NCBI GenBank assembly: GCA_905479095.1
Contig: CAJQLD010000008.1
Coordinates: forward strand, 1 to 47,332
Length of the DNA: 47,332 bases
Direction of reading: 5' to 3'
Source: an uncultured Flavobacteriaceae bacterium
GTDB lineage: Bacteria; Bacteroidota; Bacteroidia; Flavobacteriales; Flavobacteriaceae
Within the stretch, counting starts at the first letter, position 1; each line of letters opens with the position of its first letter. Below are positions 16,766 through 24,175 of the stretch, one piece after another. The position numbers and the translations under genes were made by a program. The notes beneath the pieces are model-generated. The model made no database searches, was not told the origin of the DNA, and saw nothing but the letters and a program-made list of their open reading frames with translations.

Positions 16766-16943
16766 CAGTCAGATAGTTGAAAGCTGATAATGGTTTATCT
16801 TTTATAGTTTCGGGGATGGTAGAAGATTCTTTGGTTTGCTTAAACTGAAGTGCCATGAAATTCAATACATTTCTCAGTTCTTCCCAGTTGCTAAATGTTT
16901 TTTGAGAGAGTGGTTGCCCGTTTTTGATAGTAATAGTTGTCAT
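16752..16943 (-). CDS. Antitoxin-like protein of cassette 3
   Basis: A 63-residue protein nearly identical to the cassette 1 antitoxin. It begins MTTITIKNGQPLSQKTFSNW and ends FNYLTDKSL, the Lys reflecting the mutation that removed the toxin start. The frame is intact and preceded by a T/A-rich leader unlike that of cassettes 1 and 2. If expressed, it could neutralise a related toxin without having a functional partner of its own. Confidence 0.7.
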   Translation of the reverse strand: MTTITIKNGQPLSQKTFSNWEELRNVLNFMALQFKQTKESSTIPETIKDKPLSAFNYLTDKSL

Positions 16944-17023
16944 GATCTATTTTTTTACACTATAAATATATTAAAAAAGGATGTAATTTAGAATCAAAGA
17001 CTTAAAATATTCAAATTAAGCGA

Positions 17024-18325
17024 CTAAACCACTTCGGCATACAGATCAAAATCGGCAGCTTCTGTGACTTTAACCGTTGCAAATTCGCCTGTTTTTAGAT
17101 AGGTTTTAGACGCATCGATTAACACTTCATTATCCACATCTGGAGAATCAAATTCTGTGCGCCCTACAAAGTATTCGCCTTCTTTACGATCAATGACTAC
17201 TTTAAAGGTTTCGCCAATTTTAGCTTGGTTCAATTCCCATGAAATTTGAGATTGAATTTCCATGATTTCGTTGGCTCGGGCTAATTTTACGTCTTCTGGC
17301 ACATCATCCTCTAAATTAAACGCATGTGTGTTTTCTTCATGTGAATATGTAAAACACCCTAATCGCTCAAAACGCATGGCTTCAACCCATGCTTTTAGGG
17401 TTTGATAGTCTTCTTCTGTTTCCCCTGGATACCCAACGATTAAGGTCGTTCGGATGGTCATTTCTGGGACCGCTGCTCTAAATTGCTTAAGAAGTTTAGT
17501 TGTTTTTTCTTGAGTAGTCCCACGACGCATACTTTTCAGAATTTTATCTGAAATATGTTGTAGTGGAATATCAAGATAATTACAGATTTTAGGTTCGCGT
17601 TTCATCACCTCTAACACATCCATCGGAAAACCCGTTGGAAATGCATAATGCAAACGAATCCATTCAATTCCTTCTACTTTCACCAAAGCCTCTAAAAGCT
17701 CGGCAAGGTTTCGTTTTTTATAAATATCTAATCCGTAATATGTTAAATCTTGTGCAATCAACACCAATTCCATGACACCATTAGCTGCTAACTTTTCGGC
17801 CTCTATGACTAGGTTTTCGATAGGTGTTGACTTGTGTTTTCCACGCATCAAAGGGATGGCACAAAAGCTACACGGACGATCACAACCTTCCGCAATTTTT
17901 AAATAGGCGTAATTTTTAGGCGTAGTCGTTAAACGTTCACCAATAAGTTCATGCTTATAATCAGCGCCTAGTGCTTTGAGTAATTGAGGTAATTCTGTCG
18001 TTCCAAAATACTGATCGACATTGGGAATTTCTTTTTGTAAATCTGGTTTATAACGTTCGCTCAAACACCCAGTTACAAAGACTTTATCAACCTCGCCATC
18101 TTCTTTCTTTTGCATGTAATCTAAGATGGTATTCACACTTTCTTCTTTGGCATTATTAATAAAGCCACAGGTGTTGATCACTACAATATTACCCTCTTCT
18201 TCGTGAACCACTTCTTTCCCACTGGCTTTGAGTTGACCCATTAACACTTCGCTATCATAGACGTTTTTACTACAGCCTAAAGTGATGACGTTAATTTTAT
18301 TTTTTTTAAGTGTTTTGGTTCTCAT
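17024..18325 (-). CDS. rimO: Ribosomal protein S12 methylthiotransferase RimO
   Basis: A radical-SAM enzyme that adds a methylthio group to the conserved Asp of ribosomal protein S12. The N-terminal UPF0004 domain has its three cluster cysteines at about 18 (TLGCSKN), 53 (NTCGFI) and 87 (TGCLSE). The radical-SAM cluster motif is CDRPCSFC (148, 152, 155). The C-terminal ~65 residues form the TRAM domain (GETFKVVIDRKEGEYFVGRT). The GCSKNVYDSE form and the length of 433 favour RimO over the tRNA enzyme MiaB. It follows ftsY with a 23-base gap. Confidence 0.95.
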   Translation of the reverse strand: MRTKTLKKNKINVITLGCSKNVYDSEVLMGQLKASGKEVVHEEEGNIVVINTCGFINNAKEESVNTILDYMQKKEDGEVDKVFVTGCLSERYKPDLQKEIPNVDQYFGTTELPQLLKALGADYKHELIGERLTTTPKNYAYLKIAEGCDRPCSFCAIPLMRGKHKSTPIENLVIEAEKLAANGVMELVLIAQDLTYYGLDIYKKRNLAELLEALVKVEGIEWIRLHYAFPTGFPMDVLEVMKREPKICNYLDIPLQHISDKILKSMRRGTTQEKTTKLLKQFRAAVPEMTIRTTLIVGYPGETEEDYQTLKAWVEAMRFERLGCFTYSHEENTHAFNLEDDVPEDVKLARANEIMEIQSQISWELNQAKIGETFKVVIDRKEGEYFVGRTEFDSPDVDNEVLIDASKTYLKTGEFATVKVTEAADFDLYAEVV

Positions 18326-18348
18326 TTAGTGGAGTTAAATACTGTGAT

Positions 18349-19302
18349 TTATTTAAAAAATGAATCTACAAATTCATATTTATTAAAAACTTGAAGGTCT
18401 TCTAATCCTTCACCAATACCAATATATCTGACAGGAATTTGAAATTCATCACTAATTCCGATGACTACCCCGCCTTTGGCAGTGCCATCTAATTTGGTAA
18501 TAGCTAAGGCTGTTACTTCCGTCGCAGCGGTAAATTGTTTCGCTTGTTCAAATGCATTTTGTCCAGTAGAACCATCGAGAACCAACAACACTTCATGCGG
18601 TGAGTAGTCTACAACTTTTTGCATAACGCGTTTCACTTTGGTTAATTCGTTCATCAAATTAACTTTGTTGTGTAAACGACCTGCGGTATCAATAATTACA
18701 ACGTCGGCCTTAGAAGTCACAGCACTTTGTAAGGTATCAAATGCTACAGAAGCAGGATCACTCCCCATCGATTGTTTTATAATTGGAACTCCCACACGGT
18801 CCGCCCAAACTTGTAACTGATCAATGGCAGCCGCTCTAAACGTGTCGGCAGCACCTAAAACGACGCTTAAGCCTTGTTTTTTAAGTTGGTAAGCCAGCTT
18901 TCCAATGGTCGTTGTTTTACCAGCACCATTCACTCCCACCACCATAATTACGTAGGGTTTGTGTGTTGAAGGGATCGAAAAATTAGTTTCTTCTCCAGAG
19001 TTGGTTTCTGATAATAAACCGGCTATTTCTTCTCTTAGAATTAGATTTAAAGCATCGGTTCCAACATATTTATCTTTGGAGACGCGTGCTTCAATTCGGT
19101 CAATTATTTTTAAAGTTGTATTCACTCCTACGTCGCTAGAAACGAGGATTTCTTCTAAGTTATCTAATACATCTGCATCCACTGTGGATTTTCCAACAAC
19201 GACTTTGCTTAGCTTATCAAAAAAAGTGGTTTTAGATTTCTCTAAACCCTTATCAAGCGTAGCTTTTTTGTCGGATGAAAAAATGTTTTTAAAAAAACTC
19301 AT
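18349..19302 (-). CDS. ftsY: Signal recognition particle receptor FtsY
   Basis: The SRP receptor GTPase, which brings ribosome-SRP complexes to the membrane. The 317 residues are the NG core without the long acidic A domain of E. coli. G-domain motifs are GVNGAGKTTTIGKL (P-loop, ~123-136), the insertion-box region DTFRAAAIDQL, DTAGRL (~206) and TKLDGTAKGG. A short charged N-terminus (SFFKNIFSSDKKA) likely gives membrane contact. It is followed by rimO on the same strand and separated from DUF4295 by a terminator. Confidence 0.96.
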   Translation of the reverse strand: MSFFKNIFSSDKKATLDKGLEKSKTTFFDKLSKVVVGKSTVDADVLDNLEEILVSSDVGVNTTLKIIDRIEARVSKDKYVGTDALNLILREEIAGLLSETNSGEETNFSIPSTHKPYVIMVVGVNGAGKTTTIGKLAYQLKKQGLSVVLGAADTFRAAAIDQLQVWADRVGVPIIKQSMGSDPASVAFDTLQSAVTSKADVVIIDTAGRLHNKVNLMNELTKVKRVMQKVVDYSPHEVLLVLDGSTGQNAFEQAKQFTAATEVTALAITKLDGTAKGGVVIGISDEFQIPVRYIGIGEGLEDLQVFNKYEFVDSFFK

Positions 19303-19349
19303 AAGTCAACTATGTATCTATTTACAAAAATAACATTAAAAGTGAGTAA

Positions 19350-19387
19350 ACTAAAAAATAAAAGCCGCTTTATAAAAAAGCAGCTTT
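19350..19387 (-). terminator. Intrinsic terminator after the rpmB-rpmG-DUF4295 operon
   Basis: On the minus strand AAAGCTGCTTT and AAAGCGGCTTT form an imperfect 11-base stem (one mismatch), followed by TTTTATTTTTT. It separates the ribosomal protein operon from ftsY. Confidence 0.75.
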
Positions 19388-19415
19388 AAATATGTTTATG
19401 AAAAAGGGGTCTTAA

Positions 19416-19565
19416 TTACTTACTTAAGAACTCATTTACCTTTTCAGGCGTCATAATAGATTCTACAAAAGTGTAAGCACCAGATTTTGGAGACTTCACC
19501 ATTTTGATCGCTTTTGTTAAACGCTTTGATCCTGTTTGTAAGGATGCTACTGATTTCTTTGCCAT
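19416..19565 (-). CDS. DUF4295 small basic protein
   Basis: A 49-residue protein, MAKKSVASLQTGSKRLTKAI to MTPEKVNEFLSK, found by reading the gap between rpmG and ftsY; the ATG is at 19563-19565 and the stop at 19416-19418. It is rich in Lys and Ser. Bacteroidota genomes encode such a protein (DUF4295) next to rpmG, and the setting with L28 and L33 suggests a ribosome-associated role, though none is proven to my knowledge. The gap to rpmG is 47 bases. Confidence 0.88.
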   Translation of the reverse strand: MAKKSVASLQTGSKRLTKAIKMVKSPKSGAYTFVESIMTPEKVNEFLSK

Positions 19566-19612
19566 GATTCAAATGTGTTACATTTGAAATTTTACTTGCG
19601 TAAAATTTCTAA

Positions 19613-19795
19613 TTATTTAATTTCTTTATGAACCGTCATTTTCTTAAGGATAGGATTAAATTTCTTAATCTCCATACGATCCGGTGTATTCTTCTTGTTC
19701 TTAGTGGTAATATATCTAGAAGTTCCTGCTTTCCCAGAATCCTTGTGCTCGGTGCACTCTAATATTACTTGAACTCTATTTCCTCTTTTTGCCAT
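19613..19795 (-). CDS. rpmG: 50S ribosomal protein L33
   Basis: A 60-residue L33: [18 protein letters not shown], then [20 protein letters not shown] and the ending [10 protein letters not shown]. The single Cys of the C-x-x-C zinc ribbon is present (ECTEH) but the partner Cys pairs are absent, so this is the zinc-independent (C-minus) form. It lies 23 bases after rpmB. Confidence 0.96.
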   Translation of the reverse strand: MAKRGNRVQVILECTEHKDSGKAGTSRYITTKNKKNTPDRMEIKKFNPILKKMTVHKEIK

Positions 19796-19818
19796 TTTGA
19801 AATGCTTTTAACGGTGGT

Positions 19819-20055
19819 TTATTTTAAAAAACCTTTAGACTTTGCTGCTTTTATTGCTGCGTAAATACCAATTTTATTGATAGTTTTCAAGGCTGCAGTA
19901 GACACCTTTAATGTTACCCAGTTATCATCTTCTGGAATATAAAAACGTTTTTTGATTAAATTGACATTAAATCTACGTTTAGTTCTATTCAAGGCATGAG
20001 AAACGTTGTTTCCAAACATTGCTCTTTTACCTGTAAGTTCACAAATTCTTGACAT
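19819..20055 (-). CDS. rpmB: 50S ribosomal protein L28
   Basis: A 78-residue L28, [20 protein letters not shown], then [20 protein letters not shown] and the ending AKSKGFLK. First gene of a three-gene operon with rpmG and DUF4295, with the best promoter match of the window just upstream. Confidence 0.96.
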   Translation of the reverse strand: MSRICELTGKRAMFGNNVSHALNRTKRRFNVNLIKKRFYIPEDDNWVTLKVSTAALKTINKIGIYAAIKAAKSKGFLK

Positions 20056-20096
20056 TTTTCTTAACTTTAATTGTTTTGTTGTTTCAAAACGAGGTG

Positions 20097-20127
20097 CAAA
20101 AATACGAATTCTTTAGAAGTACGCAAA
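20097..20127 (-). promoter_or_regulatory. Promoter of rpmB (TTTG-N19-TATTTTTG)
   Basis: On the minus strand a TTTG -33 element (20124-20127) is followed after 19 bases by TATTTTTG (20097-20104). This is a full match to the Bacteroidota consensus TTTG-N17-23-TAnnTTTG, 41 bases before the start codon. Confidence 0.75.
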
Positions 20128-20134
20128 CTTTATA

Positions 20135-21385
20135 TTAGCATTTTTTAAAAATTTCTTTTTGAAACAATGTAAATGCCATTGTCACTGCTTTTTGAACGAC
20201 CCTAAGTCGTTGTTTTCCAAAGTTAAACTGCTGCGAAAACACCCCGTCTGGTGTTGCAATTGCGATGCAAACGGTTCCGATTTCTTCGTCCGAATCGCCT
20301 TTCGAAGGGCCTGCATTGCCTGTAGTTGCGATTCCGTAGTCTGAATTAAACAAGGTTTTTACATTTTGAGCCATCGCTTCAGCAACTTCCAAACTGACCA
20401 CGGAATTCGAAGCGATCAATTCAGAATCAACTTTTAAAACATCTATTTTAATAGCAGTTGAATACGCCACTAACCCCCCTTTAAAATAGGCAGAAGCTCC
20501 TGGATGTGCTGTTATATTTTCTGCAATTTTACCGCCAGTACAACTTTCGGCTACTGCAAGCGTTTTTCCGTGTTTTACAAGTTGATTGCCAATGATTTGT
20601 TCAATAGACGATTGCTCTTCAAACCCTACAAACACATCATTTATTAAGGGTAATAAGGCCGAAACTTGTGCGTCGACCCCCGCAGTGATTGCTGCTTTAT
20701 CGAAACCTGTTGAGGACAATCGCAATCGAACTCTTCCTAAATTTGGCAAATAGGCAAGTTTTATAGATTCTGGCAAGGCCGCTTCCCAATCCTTAATCCG
20801 ATCGGCAATGACACTCTCCCCTAGCCCATAGGTTAGAAGTGTTTTGTGTAGTATAAATGGACGGTCAAATTTTTCAGAGATTCTAGGCAAAACCTCATCA
20901 TTCATCAAGCCTTTCATCTCGTAAGGCACCCCGGGTAATGAAATAAAAATAGTGTTATTTTTTTCGAGCCACATGCCGGGCGCACTCCCTGATTTATTCA
21001 TTAATGCTGTGGCTTTAGAAAGCACCAGCGATTGATCGATATTAACCTGTAACAAGGGTTGTTTTACAAAATGCTCCCATAGGTACTTGATATTTTTCAA
21101 GACTGCTTCATCATACACCAAGGTATCATCAAAATACTGGGCTAAAGTTGTTTTGGTAATATCATCTTTTGTAGGACCAAGTCCGCCTGTAATGATCACA
21201 ATATCAACCTGTTTTTCAGCCGCTTCAAACGCTTTCAAAATATGAGTCTTATCATCTTGAACGGATGTGATTTGATACACTGATACGCCTATTTTATTCA
21301 ACTCTGTCGCTATAAACGCAGAATTAGTGTCCACGATTTGACCAATTAAAATTTCATCTCCAATCGTAATTATTTCTGCTTTCAT
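20135..21385 (-). CDS. cinA: CinA family protein (pyrophosphatase / NMN deamidase type)
   Basis: A 416-residue two-domain protein. The N-terminal MoaB/MogA-like domain (to ~170) has IGDEILIGQIVDTNSAF and TGGLGPTKDDITK. The C-terminal CinA domain (~255-416) has AVAESCTGGKIAENIT and ATTGNAGPSKGDSDEEIGT. Family members hydrolyse ADP-ribose-type pyrophosphates or deamidate NMN in pyridine-nucleotide recycling; the competence link is by name only. The C-terminal motif reads TGNAGPS where TGiAGP is common. Three bases separate it from the FAH gene upstream. Confidence 0.93.
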   Translation of the reverse strand: MKAEIITIGDEILIGQIVDTNSAFIATELNKIGVSVYQITSVQDDKTHILKAFEAAEKQVDIVIITGGLGPTKDDITKTTLAQYFDDTLVYDEAVLKNIKYLWEHFVKQPLLQVNIDQSLVLSKATALMNKSGSAPGMWLEKNNTIFISLPGVPYEMKGLMNDEVLPRISEKFDRPFILHKTLLTYGLGESVIADRIKDWEAALPESIKLAYLPNLGRVRLRLSSTGFDKAAITAGVDAQVSALLPLINDVFVGFEEQSSIEQIIGNQLVKHGKTLAVAESCTGGKIAENITAHPGASAYFKGGLVAYSTAIKIDVLKVDSELIASNSVVSLEVAEAMAQNVKTLFNSDYGIATTGNAGPSKGDSDEEIGTVCIAIATPDGVFSQQFNFGKQRLRVVQKAVTMAFTLFQKEIFKKC

Positions 21386-21388
21386 ATG

Positions 21389-22000
21389 TTATTTAACTTT
21401 GATTGAAAAAAATTCTTCCTCACCAATATATCCTTTTAAAGAATCATTCGGTTGCACCCGACTCACGCCAGAAGGGGTTCCTGTAAAAATAATATCTCCA
21501 ATTTTTAAAGTGAAAAATTGAGAGACGTATGCGATGATATCGTCAATATTCCAAAGCATCTCATTGGTACTCGCTGACTGTACAATTTCATCGTTTTTAT
21601 GTAAACTAAATTGAAGATTAGAAAGAGACTCAAAATTGGATTTTGACACCCATTTACCAACGACAGCCGAGCCGTCAAAGGCTTTTGATTTTTCCCAAGG
21701 CAATCCTTTTTCTTTGAGTTTCTGTTGAAGATCTCGTGCCGTAAAGTCAATCCCTAAACCAATTTGATCGTAGTATTTATGAGCGAATTTTGAATCGATG
21801 TATTTGCCAACGCGATTTATTTTTACTAAGACTTCGACTTCGTGATGCACCTCATCAGAAAAATCGGGAATAAAAAAGGGTTGTTTTTTTAAAAGGATTG
21901 CGGTATCAGGTTTCAAAAAAATAACCGGTTCTTTTGGCTTTTCATTTTTGAGCTCTGAAATGTGTTGCGCATAATTACGCCCAATACAAATTAGCTTCAT
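21389..22000 (-). CDS. Fumarylacetoacetate hydrolase family protein (acylpyruvase-like)
   Basis: A compact 203-residue single-domain FAH protein, similar in size to FAHD1/acylpyruvase. It begins MKLICIGRNYAQHISEL. The metal ligands lie in DEVHHEVEVLVKI (E-x-E pattern) and further on in YDQIGLGIDFTARDLQQK. KAFDGSAVVGKW and FTGTPSGVSRVQPND are the other family blocks. It probably cleaves C-C bonds in acylpyruvates or decarboxylates oxaloacetate; the exact substrate is unknown. Its start overlaps the exonuclease stop by one base (TAATG), so translation is coupled. Confidence 0.92.
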   Translation of the reverse strand: MKLICIGRNYAQHISELKNEKPKEPVIFLKPDTAILLKKQPFFIPDFSDEVHHEVEVLVKINRVGKYIDSKFAHKYYDQIGLGIDFTARDLQQKLKEKGLPWEKSKAFDGSAVVGKWVSKSNFESLSNLQFSLHKNDEIVQSASTNEMLWNIDDIIAYVSQFFTLKIGDIIFTGTPSGVSRVQPNDSLKGYIGEEEFFSIKVK

Positions 22001-22776
22001 TATTGAAGTTTATTATTAAACGCCCGTAGTTTGATGGCTGTTAATACTTTTTTGGTGTAAAGCGGGAAATCTGCAGAAAGTAACCACCCAAAATATCCAG
22101 GCTCTTTTTCAAGAATTTCCGTCACTTTTTTTCCCTTATGTTTTCCAAAAGAAAAGCATTCATCACCGTCTTTATCATACGCAATAAAACCAGCAAAGTC
22201 AGCGAGTTTTTTTCGAGAACTAAAGTCGGCTAAAAATTTTGTATCGTTTTCTAAATCTTCATAACGATCCAGTTGTGCTTTTAAAACTTCATAGGTCGCC
22301 ATGGTATCGGCTTCTGCACTATGCGCATCTTCGAGACTTCTATCGCAGTAAAACTTAAATGCTGCAGTCAACGTGCGTTGCTCCATTTTATGAAAAATCG
22401 TTTGTACATCTACCGATTGCCTGTTTTTCATATCAAAATCAATACCTGCTCTTAGCATTTCTTCGGCCAATAAAGGAATGTCGAAACGATTGGAATTAAA
22501 GCCTCCTAAATCAGAATCTTTAATCCATGTATTAACTTCTTTAGCAAGTGTATTAAATGTGGGAGCATTGGCCACTTTCTCATTGGTGATGCCGTGAACT
22601 GCAACGACTTGTGGCGGAATTGGCATTTCTGGATTTACTAACCAGGTTTTCTTTTCTTCTGAACCGTCGGGGTTTACTTTTAAAATAGAAATTTCAACAA
22701 TTCGGTCTTTGGTAATACTGATACCAGTGGTTTCTAAATCAAAGAAACAAATGGATTTGTTTAGGTTTAGTTGCAT
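22000..22776 (-). CDS. DnaQ-like 3'-5' exonuclease with ExoX-like C-terminal domain
   Basis: A 258-residue DEDDh exonuclease. Exo I is FFDLETTGIS (Asp/Glu near 12-14), Exo II GFNSNRFDIPLLAEEM (Asp near 99), and Exo III holds DAHSAEADTMAT with the catalytic His and Asp (~150-156). The C-terminal ~50 residues (FSFGKHKGKKVTEILEKEPG, then YFGWLLSADF) are the ExoX-like/DUF3820 module. It could act in DNA repair or trimming. It is embedded in a tight cluster: 2 bases from the E2 gene and a 1-base overlap with FAH. Confidence 0.92.
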   Translation of the reverse strand: MQLNLNKSICFFDLETTGISITKDRIVEISILKVNPDGSEEKKTWLVNPEMPIPPQVVAVHGITNEKVANAPTFNTLAKEVNTWIKDSDLGGFNSNRFDIPLLAEEMLRAGIDFDMKNRQSVDVQTIFHKMEQRTLTAAFKFYCDRSLEDAHSAEADTMATYEVLKAQLDRYEDLENDTKFLADFSSRKKLADFAGFIAYDKDGDECFSFGKHKGKKVTEILEKEPGYFGWLLSADFPLYTKKVLTAIKLRAFNNKLQ

Positions 22777-22778
22777 AA

Positions 22779-24104
22779 TTATAGTGTTCGAGTTTCATCC
22801 CATGCTTCGAGGTATTCTTTGACAGTTTTTATAAACTGACCGCCAAGCGCTCCATTGACCACCCGGTGGTCATAAGAATGTGATAAAAACATTTTTTGTC
22901 TAATTCCAATAAAATCGCCTTCACTAGTTTCAATCACTGCTGGGACTTTTCTGATGGCTCCAAGCGCAAGAATTCCAACTTGTGGTTGATTGATAATAGG
23001 CGTTCCCATGATACTTCCAAATCCGCCAACATTAGTCACGGTATAGGTTCCATCTTGAATATCATCTGGTTTTAATTGATTCGTTCGTGCACGGATCGCC
23101 AAATCATTGACTCTTTTGGTCATCCCAATAAGGTTTAATTGATCTGCATTTTTGATGACGGGGACAATTAAATTGCCATCTTCTAAAGCCGCAGCCATTC
23201 CGATATTGATGTTTTTTCGTTTGATTATTTTTCCATCTTGAACCGACACATTCAGCATTGGATGCAAGGTTAATGCATGTGCCACAGCTTCCATAAATAT
23301 TGGGGTAAAAGTGATGTTTTGCCCTTCTCGAGCTTTAAAACTATCTTTAATTTTTAGCCTCCAATTCCAAATCTTAGTCACATCTACTTCAATAAAAGAC
23401 TGCACATGTGCCGCCGTTTGAAGTGAATTAGTCATATGCTTAGAAACTAGCTTGCCCATACGCGTCATCTCTATGATTTCATCTTCTCCACGGCTCATTA
23501 CTGGAGTGACGGCAGATATAGAAGGCGTCGAAAGGACACTAGTATCCACTTGCGTTTCTTGTACGACTGGTTGTGACTGCGGTTGTGGCGAATTAGGTTT
23601 ATTTGACAAATAGGACAATATATCTTGTTTGGTCACTCGTCCTTCTTTTCCAGAGCCTTTTACGGCATCCAGTTCAGATTGTGTAATGCCTTCTTTTTTA
23701 GCAATGTTTTTTACTAGGGGCGAATAAAAACGTGCGTCATTTGAGGCTATCGAAGTCAAGGTTTCTTGAACTTTTTCAATAGAGGATTCTAATTCCACAG
23801 CTTCTACTGGTTCTTTAGATGGGATGACGTCTGGAATAGACGCGTTGACAGTCTCGAAACTAGATTCTGTCTCAATAATTGCGATCGTTTGTCCAACTTC
23901 TATAATCGCATCCACTTCAAATAATTTCTGAATTAAGATGCCTTCAACTTCACTCGGTATTTCACTATCGACCTTATCTGTTGCAATTTCTAAAACTGCT
24001 TCATCAGCTTCAATGGTATCGCCTACTTCTTTGAGCCATGCTGTCAGCGTGGCTTCGGCTACACTCTCACCCATTTTGGGTAATTTAAGTTCAAATTTTG
24101 CCAT
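22779..24104 (-). CDS. 2-oxo acid dehydrogenase E2 (dihydrolipoamide acyltransferase)
   Basis: A 441-residue E2 subunit. The lipoyl domain holds EIATDKVDSEIPSEVEG with the lipoylated Lys44. A flexible Glu/Ser-rich linker follows, then the E3-binding domain (~125-165, RFYSPLVKNIAKKEGITQSE) and a Pro/Gln-rich linker. The catalytic domain ends with SYDHRVVNGALGG (His ~413). The residue often Asp in HRVxDG is Asn here, as also seen in Azotobacter E2p, so activity is expected. Branched-chain or pyruvate specificity cannot be settled; E1 and E3 genes are not adjacent. A -7 box lies at 24139-24146. Confidence 0.93.
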   Translation of the reverse strand: MAKFELKLPKMGESVAEATLTAWLKEVGDTIEADEAVLEIATDKVDSEIPSEVEGILIQKLFEVDAIIEVGQTIAIIETESSFETVNASIPDVIPSKEPVEAVELESSIEKVQETLTSIASNDARFYSPLVKNIAKKEGITQSELDAVKGSGKEGRVTKQDILSYLSNKPNSPQPQSQPVVQETQVDTSVLSTPSISAVTPVMSRGEDEIIEMTRMGKLVSKHMTNSLQTAAHVQSFIEVDVTKIWNWRLKIKDSFKAREGQNITFTPIFMEAVAHALTLHPMLNVSVQDGKIIKRKNINIGMAAALEDGNLIVPVIKNADQLNLIGMTKRVNDLAIRARTNQLKPDDIQDGTYTVTNVGGFGSIMGTPIINQPQVGILALGAIRKVPAVIETSEGDFIGIRQKMFLSHSYDHRVVNGALGGQFIKTVKEYLEAWDETRTL

Positions 24105-24138
24105 AGTTTTATGCGAATAGGTAAATTAATATAGACTA

Positions 24139-24146
24139 CAAAATTA
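24139..24146 (-). promoter_or_regulatory. -7 promoter box (TAATTTTG) for the E2 gene
   Basis: On the minus strand TAATTTTG, 34 bases before the E2 start codon; the -33 region reads GTTG with a 16-base spacing, a weak match. Confidence 0.35.
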
Positions 24147-24175
24147 ACTAAAATAGATGAAACAACTTATAAATA

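Noticed and set aside
15946-16943. A mobile element carrying the toxin-antitoxin cassettes
   Set aside because: No transposase, integrase, terminal inverted repeats spanning the block or target-site duplication are visible; only the small shared palindromes were found.
18959-19333. A 124-codon plus-strand frame opposite ftsY
   Set aside because: Ser/Thr-rich composition typical of an antisense frame to a conserved gene; ftsY motifs are on the other strand.
22779-24104. An inactive E2 subunit because the catalytic HRVxDG motif reads HRVVNG
   Set aside because: Asn at this place also occurs in active E2p enzymes such as that of Azotobacter vinelandii, and the catalytic His is present.
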